Source: Urophycis tenuis (Eukaryota > Chordata > Actinopteri > Gadiformes > Phycidae). From it: DNA of 64,000 nt. The translations under genes were made by a program, and so were the position numbers. Below are positions 9,408 through 19,995 of this stretch, one piece after another. Numbering within the stretch: position 1 is the first letter of the stretch; every line of letters begins with the position of its first letter. The DNA lies in contig JAXIVH010000142.1 in NCBI GenBank assembly GCA_036785325.1, positions 248,001-312,000 on the forward strand. Direction: 5' to 3'. The notes under the pieces were generated by a model. That model searched no databases and was not told the origin of the DNA. It saw only the letters and a program-made list of their open reading frames with translations.

Positions 9408-9831
9408 ATGACATTTTTGGAAATTTCTGGAAATAAAACCTCCCACCGGTGGCCACCAGATGGAGCCATCCCTTTTGATCCTCCCCGATCCTTTTTGGTC
9501 GATCCCAGGGTTGCGCAATAGGGACTTGGGGGGGGTCGTTCGCCTTCGTCAGGCAAACTCTCCGCCAAGTCCCTAAGCTCACGCTAACCGACCAATGGTT
9601 GACCAAAGCTGAGCAGAGTTGAGCAGCGATCGGCCAATGGCGGAGCGATGCTGAGCAGAGCTCGGCGCTCAACGGACCAATCGCTGAGCGAGGATCGGAA
9701 TACGTCACCTAATGTTTTTATGACTCATACGTAGTCACGGTCATTGCTGTCCACTGCCAACGGAGGATTCGACTAAGGTGAATTTGATGATCTTCATCCT
9801 TTGCGAGTTAATAATTCGACTTTTCGTTAAG
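9408..9831 (+). promoter_or_regulatory. Promoter-like segment and possible first exon of the module gene
   Basis: Three CCAAT boxes at 9,592, 9,634 and 9,677 are 42-43 bp apart and in the same orientation, an NF-Y-type arrangement. TACGTCAC (9,701, CRE-like) and TGACTCA (9,721, AP-1-like) follow. At 9,829-9,831 AAG/GTATGT forms a strong splice donor. Upstream of it ATG at 9,787 opens 15 codons in phase 0 to the donor, which may be a short leader or chance. The G-run at 9,528 is 8 long. The segment is repeated at 45,269-45,698, each time upstream of a divergent 214-bp unit and a module. Promoter activity is inferred; no TATA box is obvious. Confidence 0.5.
9453..9466 (+). promoter_or_regulatory. 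CTCF-like motif
   Basis: CCACCAGATGGAGC differs at one position from the vertebrate CTCF core CCASYAGRKGGCRS and is preceded by GG. The same motif is at 45,314-45,327. Related motifs occur in the telomere-type units (25,291 and 25,607). Confidence 0.4.
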
Positions 9832-9869
9832 GTATGTATTTAGCTGTATCGATTTCGTAGAAAGAGAAA

Positions 9870-10256
9870 CGATTCCGTTGACGTTGAAGTTCAGTTTTTA
9901 GCTGCTGGGTAGACTTCATTCAACCTATCGCCGTTTTGTCTGTGAGCAAGCATATGACTCGTGGATGATCTCCTTTTAATCGTGGCAATCTAAGCTTTCC
10001 AACGGTATATGGCATGACTAAATTCGCCCACGGGTCGTCGAAATAATAAGCTGATTCATGTGTGTTCTTTTGGCTGTGGAAAGAAAATAGCACACAAGTC
10101 ATACCAAGTCACCTTTATTGTTAGTGATAAACATTAATAAATAAACAGTATGGACATTGTATAAACAGTTGTATAAAAAGTGTAAACAGTATGAACAGTG
10201 TTCTTATAAAAGATATCAATATCAATACTGATCACGTGTGTATTTTATATTTCCAG
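9870..10256 (+). repeat. Single divergent 214-bp unit (probable founder) plus spacer
   Basis: One unit only, recognisable by TTTTTAGCTGCTGGGTAG at its start, but diverged in the middle (CATATGACTCGTGGATGATC, TTTTAATCGTGGCAATC, GGTATATGGCATG). Its 3' half (CGTCGAAATAATAAGCTG) is the same form seen in the terminal unit of the other arrays. It sits between the promoter-like donor and a module, as an unexpanded intron would. Confidence 0.75.
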
Positions 10257-10760
10257 GTTATTTGTTGATGAGCCAGAGCCTGTGACTCCCACCAACCGGC
10301 CCGTTCAGCCCACTGCGTTGTCGTCCTCCACCCGGCCGAAGCCTCCTGCGCCCACCCGCCTCCAGCCGAGGCCTCCTGCTGCGTCAGCCTGTGGCCCGCC
10401 CGCCCCCTGTGTCGGCAGCACCCATACCGCTGGTCCTCCCCGCACAGCCACAGGCCCCCTCCGTCCTGCTTCGTGGGCCATCCTGCAGCTGTCTCTGCAG
10501 TCATCGTGTGTCAAAACCATTCAAACTTGTATATGGTAACATTTCAAAATGACACCAGCATAAATGAGGACCTTGCAATAGGTTGTGTGTTACAGGACTC
10601 CCCTGGCATACAGCTGTATGTCTCTGTGAAGTCGGTTGTGAAGAACTGCATCCGGCTGAACAAGTACAAGTGCCGGTGAGGCAGCAACTCTCTCGAGGGG
10701 TTGCACGCCCACCGGGTTAACGCCATCCCTTCACAGCGATATGGGATCATGCCGTTCCAA
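10257..10760 (+). pseudogene. 504-bp exon module, copy 4 (TGA)
   Basis: First module downstream of the promoter-like segment. CGA of the KCRRGSN block is TGA, truncating the phase-0 frame. Other changes are Pro to Ser (QDSPG), Val-Val to Ser-Val after VSVK, and CACCGGG for CACCTGG. The same C to T creates CG/GTGAGG, a consensus-like donor inside the module. Confidence 0.55.
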
Positions 10761-10770
10761 GTAAGTGATT

Positions 10771-10817
<47 letters not shown>

Positions 10818-11055
10818 GCATATATACACACACACACACGCATATATACACACACATATATATATATATACTTAAACATAGCTGACCCTTTTTTTCCCCC
10901 TTCTCGGGGATTATGCTCCCAGTTTTGATCTCGGGCGTCTGGTCACTTATAGCATATAATAATATTCTATTACTGTTAAGCCAACTATGAATAATAAAAC
11001 AGGCCAAAACATGTGTCCTTTATCATAGCTACACGTTTTACAAAAAAAACGCGTG
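10761..11055. repeat. Microsatellite and tail after module 4
   Basis: About 20 AC repeats, then two CGCATATATAC blocks, to about 10,871. The tail carries GATCTCGGGCG in place of GGACG and CACGTTTTACAAAA near its end. Confidence 0.9.
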
Positions 11056-14000
11056 AATTGAAACGTTGAAGGTATGTTTTTAGCTGCTGGGTAGACTTCA
11101 GTCAACCTGACGCAGTTTTGTCTCTGAGCAACAAAATTGCTCGCGGATGGGCTCATTTTGAGCGGGGAAATCGAAGCTTCCCAACGGCGTATGGCAAGAC
11201 TATATTGACTCATGGGACGTTGAAATACTTAGCTAATTAATTTGTGTTCAGTTAGGAAAGATTGATGTTAATTGAAACGTTTAAGGTATGTTTTTAGCTG
11301 CTGGGTAGACTTCAGTCAACCTGACACAGTTTAGTCTGTGATCAACCAGACTGCTGGCGGATGGGCTCATTTTAGGCGGGGAAATCTAAGCTTTTCAACG
11401 GCGTATGGCAAGACTATATTCACCAAAGGGCCTTTGAAATACTAAGCTAATTAATTTGTGTTCTGTAAGGAAAGATTGATGTTAATTGAAACGTTAAAGG
11501 TATGTTTTTAGCTGCTGGGTAGACTTCATTCAACCTGACGCAGTTTAGTCTGTGATCAACCAGACTGCTCGCGGATGGGCTCATTTTAAGCGGGGAAATC
11601 TAAGCTTTCCAATGGCGTACGGCAAGACTATATTGACTCATGGGTCGTTGAAATACTTAGCTAATTAATTTCTGTTCTTTATTGAAAGATTGATCTTAAT
11701 TGAAACGTTGAAGGTATATTTTTAGCTGCTGGGTAGACTTCAGTCAACCTGACGCAGTTTTGTCTGGAAGCAACCAGACTGCTCGCGGATGGGCTCATTT
11801 TAAGCGGGGAAATCTAACCTTTCCAACGGCGTATGGCAAGACTATATTGACTCATGGGTCGTTGAAATACTAAGATAATTAATTTGTGTTCTGTAAGGAA
11901 AGATTGATGTTAATTGAAACGTTGAAGGTATGTTTTTAGCTGCTGGGTAGACTTCAGTCAACCTGACGCAGTTTAGTCTGTGAGCAACCAAATTGCTCGG
12001 GGATGGGCTCATTATAAGCGAGGAAATCTAAGCTTTCCAACGGCGTGTGGCGAGACTATATTCACCAAAGGGTCGTTGAAATACTAAGCTAATTAATTTG
12101 TGTTCTGTAAGGAAAGATTGATGTTAATTGAAACGTTTAAGGTATGTTTTTAGCTGCTGGGTAGACTTCAGTCAACCTGACGCAGTTTTGTCTGTGATCA
12201 ACCAGACTGCTCGCGGATGGTTGAGCCCATCGGCTCATTTTAAGCGGGGAAATCTAAGCTTTTCAACGGCGTATGGCAAGACTATATTCACCAAAGGGCC
12301 GTTGAAATACTAAGCTAATTAATTTGTGTTCTGTAAGGAAAGATTGATGTTAATTGAAACGTTAAAGGTATGTTTTTAGCTGCTGGGTAGACTTCATTCA
12401 ACCTGACGCAGTTTAGTCTGTGATCAACCAGACTGCTCGCGGATGGGCTCATTTTAAGCGGGGAAATCTAAGCTTTCCAACGGCGTATGGCAAGACTATA
12501 TCGACTCATGGGTCGTTGAAATACTAAGCTAATTAATTTGTGTTCTGTAAGGAAAGATTGATGTTAATTGAAACGTTGAAGGTATGTTTTTAGCTGCTGG
12601 GTAGACTTCAGTCAACCTGACGCAGTTTAGTCTGTGATCAACCAGACTGCTCGCGGATGGGCTCATTTTAAGCGGGTAAATCTAAGCTTTCCAACGGCGT
12701 ATGGCAAGACTATATTGACTCATTGGTCGTTGAAATACTAAGCTAATTAATTTGTGTTCTGTAAGGAAAGATTGATGTTAATTGAAACGTTTAAGGTATG
12801 TTTTTAGCTGCTGGGTAGACTTCAGTCAACCTGACGCAGTTTAGTCTGTGATCAACCAGACTGCTTGCGGATGGGCTCATTTTAAGCGGGGAAATCTAAG
12901 CTTTCCAACGGCGTATGGCAAGACTATATTGACTCATGGGTCGTTGAAATACTAAGCTAATTAATTTGTGTTCTGTAAGGAAAGATTGATGTTAATTGAA
13001 ACGTTGAAGGTATGTTTTTGGCTGCTGGGTAGACTTCATTCAACCTGACGCAGTTTAGTCTGTGATCAACCAGACTGCTCGCGGATGGGCTCATTTTAAG
13101 CGGGGAAATCTAAGCTTTCCAACGGCGTATGGCAAGACTATATTCACCAAAGGGTCGTTGAAATACTAAGCTAATTAATTTGTGTTCTGTAAGGAAAGAT
13201 TGATGTTAATTGAAACGTTTAAGGTATGTTTTTAGCTGCTGGGTAGACTTCAGTCAACCTGACGCAGTTTAGTCTGTGATCAACCAGACTGCTTGCGGAT
13301 GGGCTCATTTTAAGCGGGGAAATCTAAGCTTTCCAACGGCGTATGGCAAGACTATATTGACTCATGGGTCGTTGAAATACTAAGCTAATTAATTTGTGTT
13401 CTGTAAGGAAAGATTGATGTTAATTGAAACGTTGAAGGTATGTTTTTGGCTGCTGGGTAGACTTCATTCAACCTGACGCAGTTTAGTCTGTGATCAACCA
13501 GACTGCTCGCGGATGGGCTCATTTTAAGCGGGGAAATCTAAGCTTTCCAACGGCGTATGGCAAGACTATATTCACCAAAGGGTCGTTGAAATACTAAGCT
13601 AATTAATTTGTGTTCTGTAAGGAAAGATTGATGTTAATTGAAACGTTGAAGGTATGTTTTTAGCTGCTGGGTAGACTTCAGTCAACCTGACGCAGTTTAG
13701 TCTGTGATCAACCAGACTGCTCGCGGATGGGCTCATTTTAAGCGGGGAAATCTAAGCTTTCCAACGGCGTATGGCAAGACTATATCGACTCATGGGTCGT
13801 TGAAATACTAAGCTAATTAATTTGTGTTTTGTAAGGAAAGATTGATGTTAATTGAAACGTTGAAGGTATGTTTTTAGCTGCTGGGTAGACTTCAGTCAAC
13901 CTGACGCAGTTTAGTCTGTGATCAACCAGACTGCTCGCGGATGGGCTCATTTTAAGCGGGGAAATCTAAGCTTTCCAACGGCGTATGGCAAGACTATATT

Positions 14001-14661
14001 CACCAAAGGGTCGTTGAAATACTAAGCTAATTAATTTGTGTTCTGTAAGGAAAGATTGATGTTAATTGAAACGTTTAAGGTATGTTTTTAGCTGCTGGGT
14101 AGACTTCAGTCAACCTGACGCAGTTTAGTCTGTGATCAACCAGACTGCTCGCGGATGGGCTCATTTTAAGCGGGGAAATCTAAGCTTTCCAACGGCGTAT
14201 GGCAAGACTATATTCACTAAAGGGTCGTTGAAATACTAAGCTAATTCATTTGTGTTCTGTAAGGAAAGATTGATGTTAATTGAAACGTTGAAGGTATGTC
14301 TTTAGCTGCTGTGTAGACTTCAGTCAACCTGACGCAGATTTGTCTGTGAGCAACCAAATTGCTCGGAGATGGGCTCATTTTAAACGGGGAAATCTAAGCT
14401 TTCCAACGACGTATGGCATGACTATATTTGCCCATGGGTCGTCGAAATAATAAGCTGATTCATGTGTGTTCTGTTGGCTGTGGAAAGAAAATAGCACACA
14501 AGTCATACCAAGTCACCTTTATTTTTCAGTGATAAACATTAATAAATAAACAGTATGGACATTGTATAAACAGTTGTATAAAAAGTGTAAACGGTATGAA
14601 CAGTGTTCTTATAAAAGATATCAATATCAATACTGATCACGTGTGTATTTTATATTTCCAG
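11056..14661 (+). repeat. 214-bp array E, 16 units, plus spacer
   Basis: Landmarks run from 11,071 to 14,293. The sixth unit is about 12 bp longer because of an insertion around 12,220 that adds GGTTGAGCCCATC-like sequence beside GGCTCATTTT. Units at 12,795-13,222 and 13,223-13,650 are a near-identical 428-bp pair (one with TTAAGG and CTTGCGG, one with TTTTTGGCTGC and CACCAAAGGG), a recent two-unit duplication. Confidence 0.95.
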
Positions 14662-15165
14662 GTTATTTGTTGATGAGCCAGAGCCTGTGACTCCCACCAA
14701 CCGGCCCGTTCAGCCCACTGCGTTGTCGTCCTCCACCCGGCCGAAGCCTCCTGCGCCCACCCGCCTCCAGCCGAGGCCTCCTGCTGCGTCAGCCTGTGGC
14801 CCGCCCGCCCCCTGTGTCGGCAGCACCCATACCGCTGGTCCTCCCCGCACAGCCACAGGCCCCCTCCGTCCTGCTTCGTGGGCCATCCTGCAGCTGTCTC
14901 TGCAGTCATCGTGTGTCAAAACCATTCAAACTTGTATATGGTAACATTTCAAAATGACACCAGCATAAATGAGGACCTTGCAATAGGTTATGTGTTACAG
15001 GACCCCCCTGGCATACAGCTGTATGTCTCTGTGAAGGTGGTTGTGAAGAACTGCATCCGGCTGAACAAGTACAAGTGCCGGCGAGGCAGCAACTCTCTCG
15101 AGGGGTTGCACGCCCACCTGGTTAACGCCATCCCTTCACAGCGATATGGGATCATGCCGTTCCAA
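14662..15165 (+). CDS. 504-bp exon module, copy 5 (open)
   Basis: Open to the donor, with Cys to Tyr (AIGYVLQDPP) as its distinctive change and the Ile/Tyr end form (NAIPSQRYG) shared with copies 2 and 9. It is the only open module in the 9.4-25.1 kb segment. Confidence 0.5.
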
Positions 15166-15175
15166 GTAAGTGATT

Positions 15176-15234
<59 letters not shown>

Positions 15235-15483
15235 GCGCGCGCATATATACACACACACACACACACTCGCATATATACACACACATATATATATATACTT
15301 AAACATAGCTGACCCTTTTTTTCCCCCTTCTCGGGGATTATGCTCCCAGTTTTGATCTCGGACGTCTGGTCACTTATAGCATATAATAATATTCTATTAC
15401 TGTTAAGCCAACTATGAATAATAAAACAGGCCAAAACATGTGTCCTTTATCATAGCTACACGTATTACAAAAAAAACGCGTGA
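15166..15483. repeat. Microsatellite and tail after module 5
   Basis: About 27 AC repeats followed by CGCGCGCGCG, an ACAC run with CTCGCATATATAC, to about 15,298, then the common tail. Confidence 0.9.
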
Positions 15484-16294
15484 ATTGAAAAGTTGAAGGT
15501 ATGTTTTTAGCTGCTGGGTAGACTTCAGTCAACCTGACGCAGTTTAGTCTGTGATCAACCAGACTGCTCGCGGATGGGCTCATTTTAAGCGGGGAAATCT
15601 AAGCTTTCCAACGGCGTATGGCAAGACTATATTGACTCATGGGTCGTTGAAATACTAAGCTAATTAATTTGTGTTCTGTAAGGAAAGATTGATGTTAATT
15701 GAAACGTTGAAGGTATGTTTTTAGCTGCTGGGTAGACTTCAGTCAACCTGACGCAGTTTAGTCTGTGATCAACCAGACTGCTCGCGGATGGGCTCATTTT
15801 AAGCGGGGAAATCTAAGCTTTCCAACGGCGTATGGCAAGACTATATTCACTAAAGGGTCGTTGAAATACTAAGCTAATTCATTTGTGTTCTGTAAGGAAA
15901 GATTGATGTTAATTGAAACGTTGAAGGTATGTCTTTAGCTGCTGTGTAGACTTCAGTCAACCTGACGCAGATTTGTCTGTGAGCAACCAAATTGCTCGGA
16001 GATGGGCTCATTTTAAACGGGGAAATCTAAGCTTTCCAACGACGTATGGCATGACTATATTTGCCCATGGGTCGTCGAAATAATAAGCTGATTCATGTGT
16101 GTTCTGTTGGCTGTGGAAAGAAAATAGCACACAAGTCATACCAAGTCACCTTTATTTTTCAGTGATAAACATTAATAAATAAACAGTATGGACATTGTAT
16201 AAACAGTTGTATAAAAAGTGTAAACGGTATGAACAGTGTTCTTATAAAAGATATCAATATCAATACTGATCACGTGTGTATTTTATATTTCCAG
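15484..16294 (+). repeat. 214-bp array F, 3 units, plus spacer
   Basis: Landmarks at 15,499, 15,713 and 15,927. The order is near-identical to array K (47,137-47,951), 31.6 kb away. The first unit has GATCAACCAGACTGCTC rather than the usual first-unit GAGCAACCAAATTGCTC, so array and tail were joined by recombination. Confidence 0.93.
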
Positions 16295-16798
16295 GTTATT
16301 TGTTGATGAGCCAGAGCCTGTGACTCCCACCAACCGGCCCGTTCAGCCCACTGCGTTGTCGTCCTCCACCCGGCCGAAGCCTCCTGCGCCCACCCGCCTC
16401 CAGCCGAGGCCTCCTGCTGCGTCAGCCTGTGGCCCGCCCGCCCCCTGTGTCGGCAGCACCCATACCGCTGGTCCTCCCCGCACAGCCACAGGCCCCCTCC
16501 GTCCTGCTTCGTGGGCCATCCTGCAGCTGTCTCTGCAGTCATCGTGTGTCAAAACCATTCAAACTTGTATATGGTAACATTTCAAAATGACACCAGCATA
16601 AATGAGGACCTTGCAATAGGTTGTGTGTTACATGACCCCCCTGGCATACAGCTGTATGTCTCTGTGAAGGTGGTTGTGAAGAACTGCATCCGGCTGAACA
16701 AGTACAAGTGCCGGTGAGGCAGCAACTCTCTCGAGGGGTTGCACGCCCACCTGGTTAACGCCGTCCCTTCACAGCGATGTGGGATCATGCCGTTCCAA
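16295..16798 (+). pseudogene. 504-bp exon module, copy 6 (TGA)
   Basis: Carries the shared TGA in the KCR block and ACAG to ACAT (LHDPP for LQDPP). The second change removes the AG of a possible internal acceptor (GTTACAG/GAC). The end is the Val/Cys form (NAVPSQRCG). Confidence 0.55.
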
Positions 16799-16808
16799 GT
16801 AAGTGATT

Positions 16809-16877
<69 letters not shown>

Positions 16878-17093
16878 GCGCATATATACACACACATATA
16901 TATATATACTTAAACATAGCTGACCCTTTTTTTCCCCCTTCTCGGGGATTATGCTCCCAGTTTTGATCTCGGACGTCTGGTCACTTATAGCATATAATAA
17001 TATTCTATTACTGTTAAGCCAACTATGAATAATAAAACAGGCCAAAACATGTGTCCTTTATCATAGCTACACGTATTACAAAAAAAACGCGTG
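16799..17093. repeat. Microsatellite and tail after module 6
   Basis: About 31 AC repeats, then GCGCGCATATATAC, and only one ACAC/ATAT block (to about 16,908). The second ACAC block present in most copies is missing. Confidence 0.9.
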
Positions 17094-19189
17094 AATTGAA
17101 AAGTTGAAGGTATGTTTTTAGCTGCTGGGTAGACTTCATTCAACCTGACGCAGTTTAGTCTGTGAGCAACCAAATTGCTCGCGGATGGGCTCATTTTAAG
17201 CAGGGAAATCTAAGGTTCCCAACGGCGTATGGCAAGACTATATTGAGTCATGGGTCGTTGAAATACTAAGCTAATTAATTTCTGTTCTTTATTGAAAGAT
17301 TGATCTTAATTGAAACGTTGAAGGTATGTTTTTAGCTGCTGGGTAGACTTCAGTCAACCTGACGCAGTTTTGTCTGTGAGCAAGCAGACTGCTCGCGGAT
17401 GGGCTCATTTTAAGCAGGGAAATCTAAGCTTTCCAACGGCGTATGGCTAGACTATATTGACTCATGGGTCGTTGAAATACTAAGCTAATTAATTTGTGTT
17501 CTGTAAGGAAAGATTGATGTTAATTGAAACGTTGAAGGTATGTTTTTAGCTGCTGGGTAGACTTCAGTCAACCTGACACAGTTTTGTCTCTGAGCAACCA
17601 AATTGCTTGGGGATGGGCTCATTATAAGCGGGGAAATCTAAGCTTTTCAACGGCGTATGGCAAGACTATATACACCAAAGGGCCTTTGAAATACTAAGCT
17701 AATTAATTTGTGTTCTGTAAGGAAAGATTGATGTTAATTGAAACGTTAAAGGTATGTTTTTAGCTGCTGGGTAGACTTCATTCAACCTGACGCAGTTTAG
17801 TCTGTGATCAACCAGACTGCTCGCGGATGGGCTCATTTTAAGCGGGGAAATCTAAGCTTTCCAACGGCCTATGGCAAGACTATATTGACTCATGGGTCAT
17901 TGAAATACTAAGCTAATTAATTTGTGTTCTGTAAGGAAAGATTGATGTTAATTGAAACGTTGAAGGTATGTTTTTAGCTGCTGGGTAGACTTCAGTCAAC
18001 CTGACGCAGTTTAGTCTGTGATCAACCAGACTGCTCGCGGATGGGCTCATTTTAAGCGGGGAAATCTAAGCTTTTCAACGGCGTATGGCAAGACTATATT
18101 CACCCATGGCCCGTTGAAATACTAAGCTAATTAATTTGTGTTCTGTAAGGAAAGATTGATGTCAATTGAAACGTTAAAGGTATGTTTTTAGCTGCTGGGT
18201 AGACTTCATTCAACCTGACGCAGTTTAGTCTGTGATCAACCAGACTGCTCGCGGATGGGCTCATTTTAAGCGGGGAAATCTAAGCTTTCCAACGGCGTAT
18301 GGCAAGACTATATTGACTCATGGGTCATTGAAATACTAAGCTAATTAATTTGTGGTCTGTAAGGAAAGATTGATGTTAATTGAAACGTTGAAGGTATGTT
18401 TTTAGCTGCTGGGTAGACTTCAGTCAACCTGACGCAGTTTAGTCTGTGATCAACCAGACTGCTCGCGGATGGGCTCATTTTAAGCGGGGAAATCTAAGCT
18501 TTCCAACGGCGTATGGCAAGACTATATTGACTCATGGGTCATTGAAATACTAAGCTAATTAATTTGTGGTCTGTAAGGAAAGATTGATGTTAATTGAAAC
18601 GTTGAAGGTATGTTTTTAGCTGCTGGGTAGACTTCAGTCAACCTGACGCAGTTTAGTCTGTGATCAACCAGACTGCTCGAGGATGGGCTCATTTTAAGCG
18701 GGGAAATCTAAGCTTTCCAACGGCGTATGGCAAGACTATATTCACTAAAGGGTCGTTGAAATACTAAGCTAAATAATTTGTGTTCTGTAAGGAAAGATTG
18801 ATGTTAATTGAAACGTTGAAGGTATGTCTTTAGCTGCTGTGTAGACTTCAGTCAACCTGATGCAGATTTGTCTGTGAGCAACCAAATTGCTCGGAGATTG
18901 GCTCATTTTAAACGGGGAAATCTAAGCTTTCCAACGACGTATGGCATGACTATATTTGCCCATGGGTCGTCGAAATAATAAGCTGATTCATGTGTGTTCT
19001 GTTGGCTGTGGAAAGAAAATAGCACACAAGTCATACCAAGTCACCTTTATTTTTCAGTGATAAACATTAATAAATAAACAGTATGGACATTGTATAAACA
19101 GTTGTATAAAAAGTGTAAACGGTATGAACAGTGTTCTTATAAAAGATATCAATATCAATACTGATCACGTGTGTATTTTATATTTCCAG
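17094..19189 (+). repeat. 214-bp array G, 9 units, plus spacer
   Basis: Landmarks every 214 bp from 17,109 to 18,821. The units at 18,393 and 18,607 are nearly identical to each other. The terminal unit has TGATGCAGATTTG and GAGATTGGCTC variants. Confidence 0.95.
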
Positions 19190-19693
19190 GTTATTTGTTG
19201 ATGAGCCAGAGCCTGTGACTCCCACCAACCGGCCCGTTCAGCCCACTGCGTTGTCGTCCTCCACCCGGCCGAAGCCTCCTGCGCCCACCCGCCTCCAGCC
19301 GAGGCCTCCTGCTGCGTCAGCCTGTGGCCCGCCCGCCCCCTGTGTCGGCAGCACCCATACCGCTGGTCCTCCCCGCACAGCCACAGGCCCCCTCCGTCCT
19401 GCTTCGTGGGCCATCCTGCAGCTGTCTCTGCAGTCATCGTGTGTCAAAACCATTCAAACTTGTATATGGTAACATTTCAAAATGACACCAGCATAAATGA
19501 GGACCTTGCAATAGGTTGTGTGTTACATGACCCCCCTGGCATACAGCTGTATGTCTCTGTGAAGGTGGTTGTGAAGAACTGCATCCGGCTGAACAAGTAC
19601 AAGTGCCGGTGAGGCAGCAACTCTCTCGAGGGGTTGCACGCCCACCTGGTTAACGCCATCCCTTCACAGCGATGTGGGATCATGCCGTTCCAA
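19190..19693 (+). pseudogene. 504-bp exon module, copy 7 (TGA)
   Basis: TGA plus the LHDPP change, with the Ile/Cys end form (GCCATCC, CGATGTGGG). Otherwise intact in length and splice signals. Confidence 0.55.
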
Positions 19694-19703
19694 GTAAGTG
19701 ATT

Positions 19704-19748
<45 letters not shown>

Positions 19749-19995
19749 GTGCGCATATATACACACACATACACACACTCGCATATATACACACACATAT
19801 ATATATATACTTAAACATAGCTGACCCTTTTTTTCCCCCTTCTCGGGGATTATGCTCCCAGTTTTGATCTCGGACGTCTGGTCACTTATAGCATATAATA
19901 ATATTCTATTACTGTTAAGCCAACTATGAATAATAAAACAGGCCAAAACATGTGTCCTTTATCATAGCTACACGTATTACAAAAAAAACGCGTGA
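19694..19995. repeat. Microsatellite and tail after module 7
   Basis: About 20 AC repeats, then GCGTGCGCATATATAC, CACATACACACACTCGC and the ATAT block to about 19,809. Confidence 0.9.
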
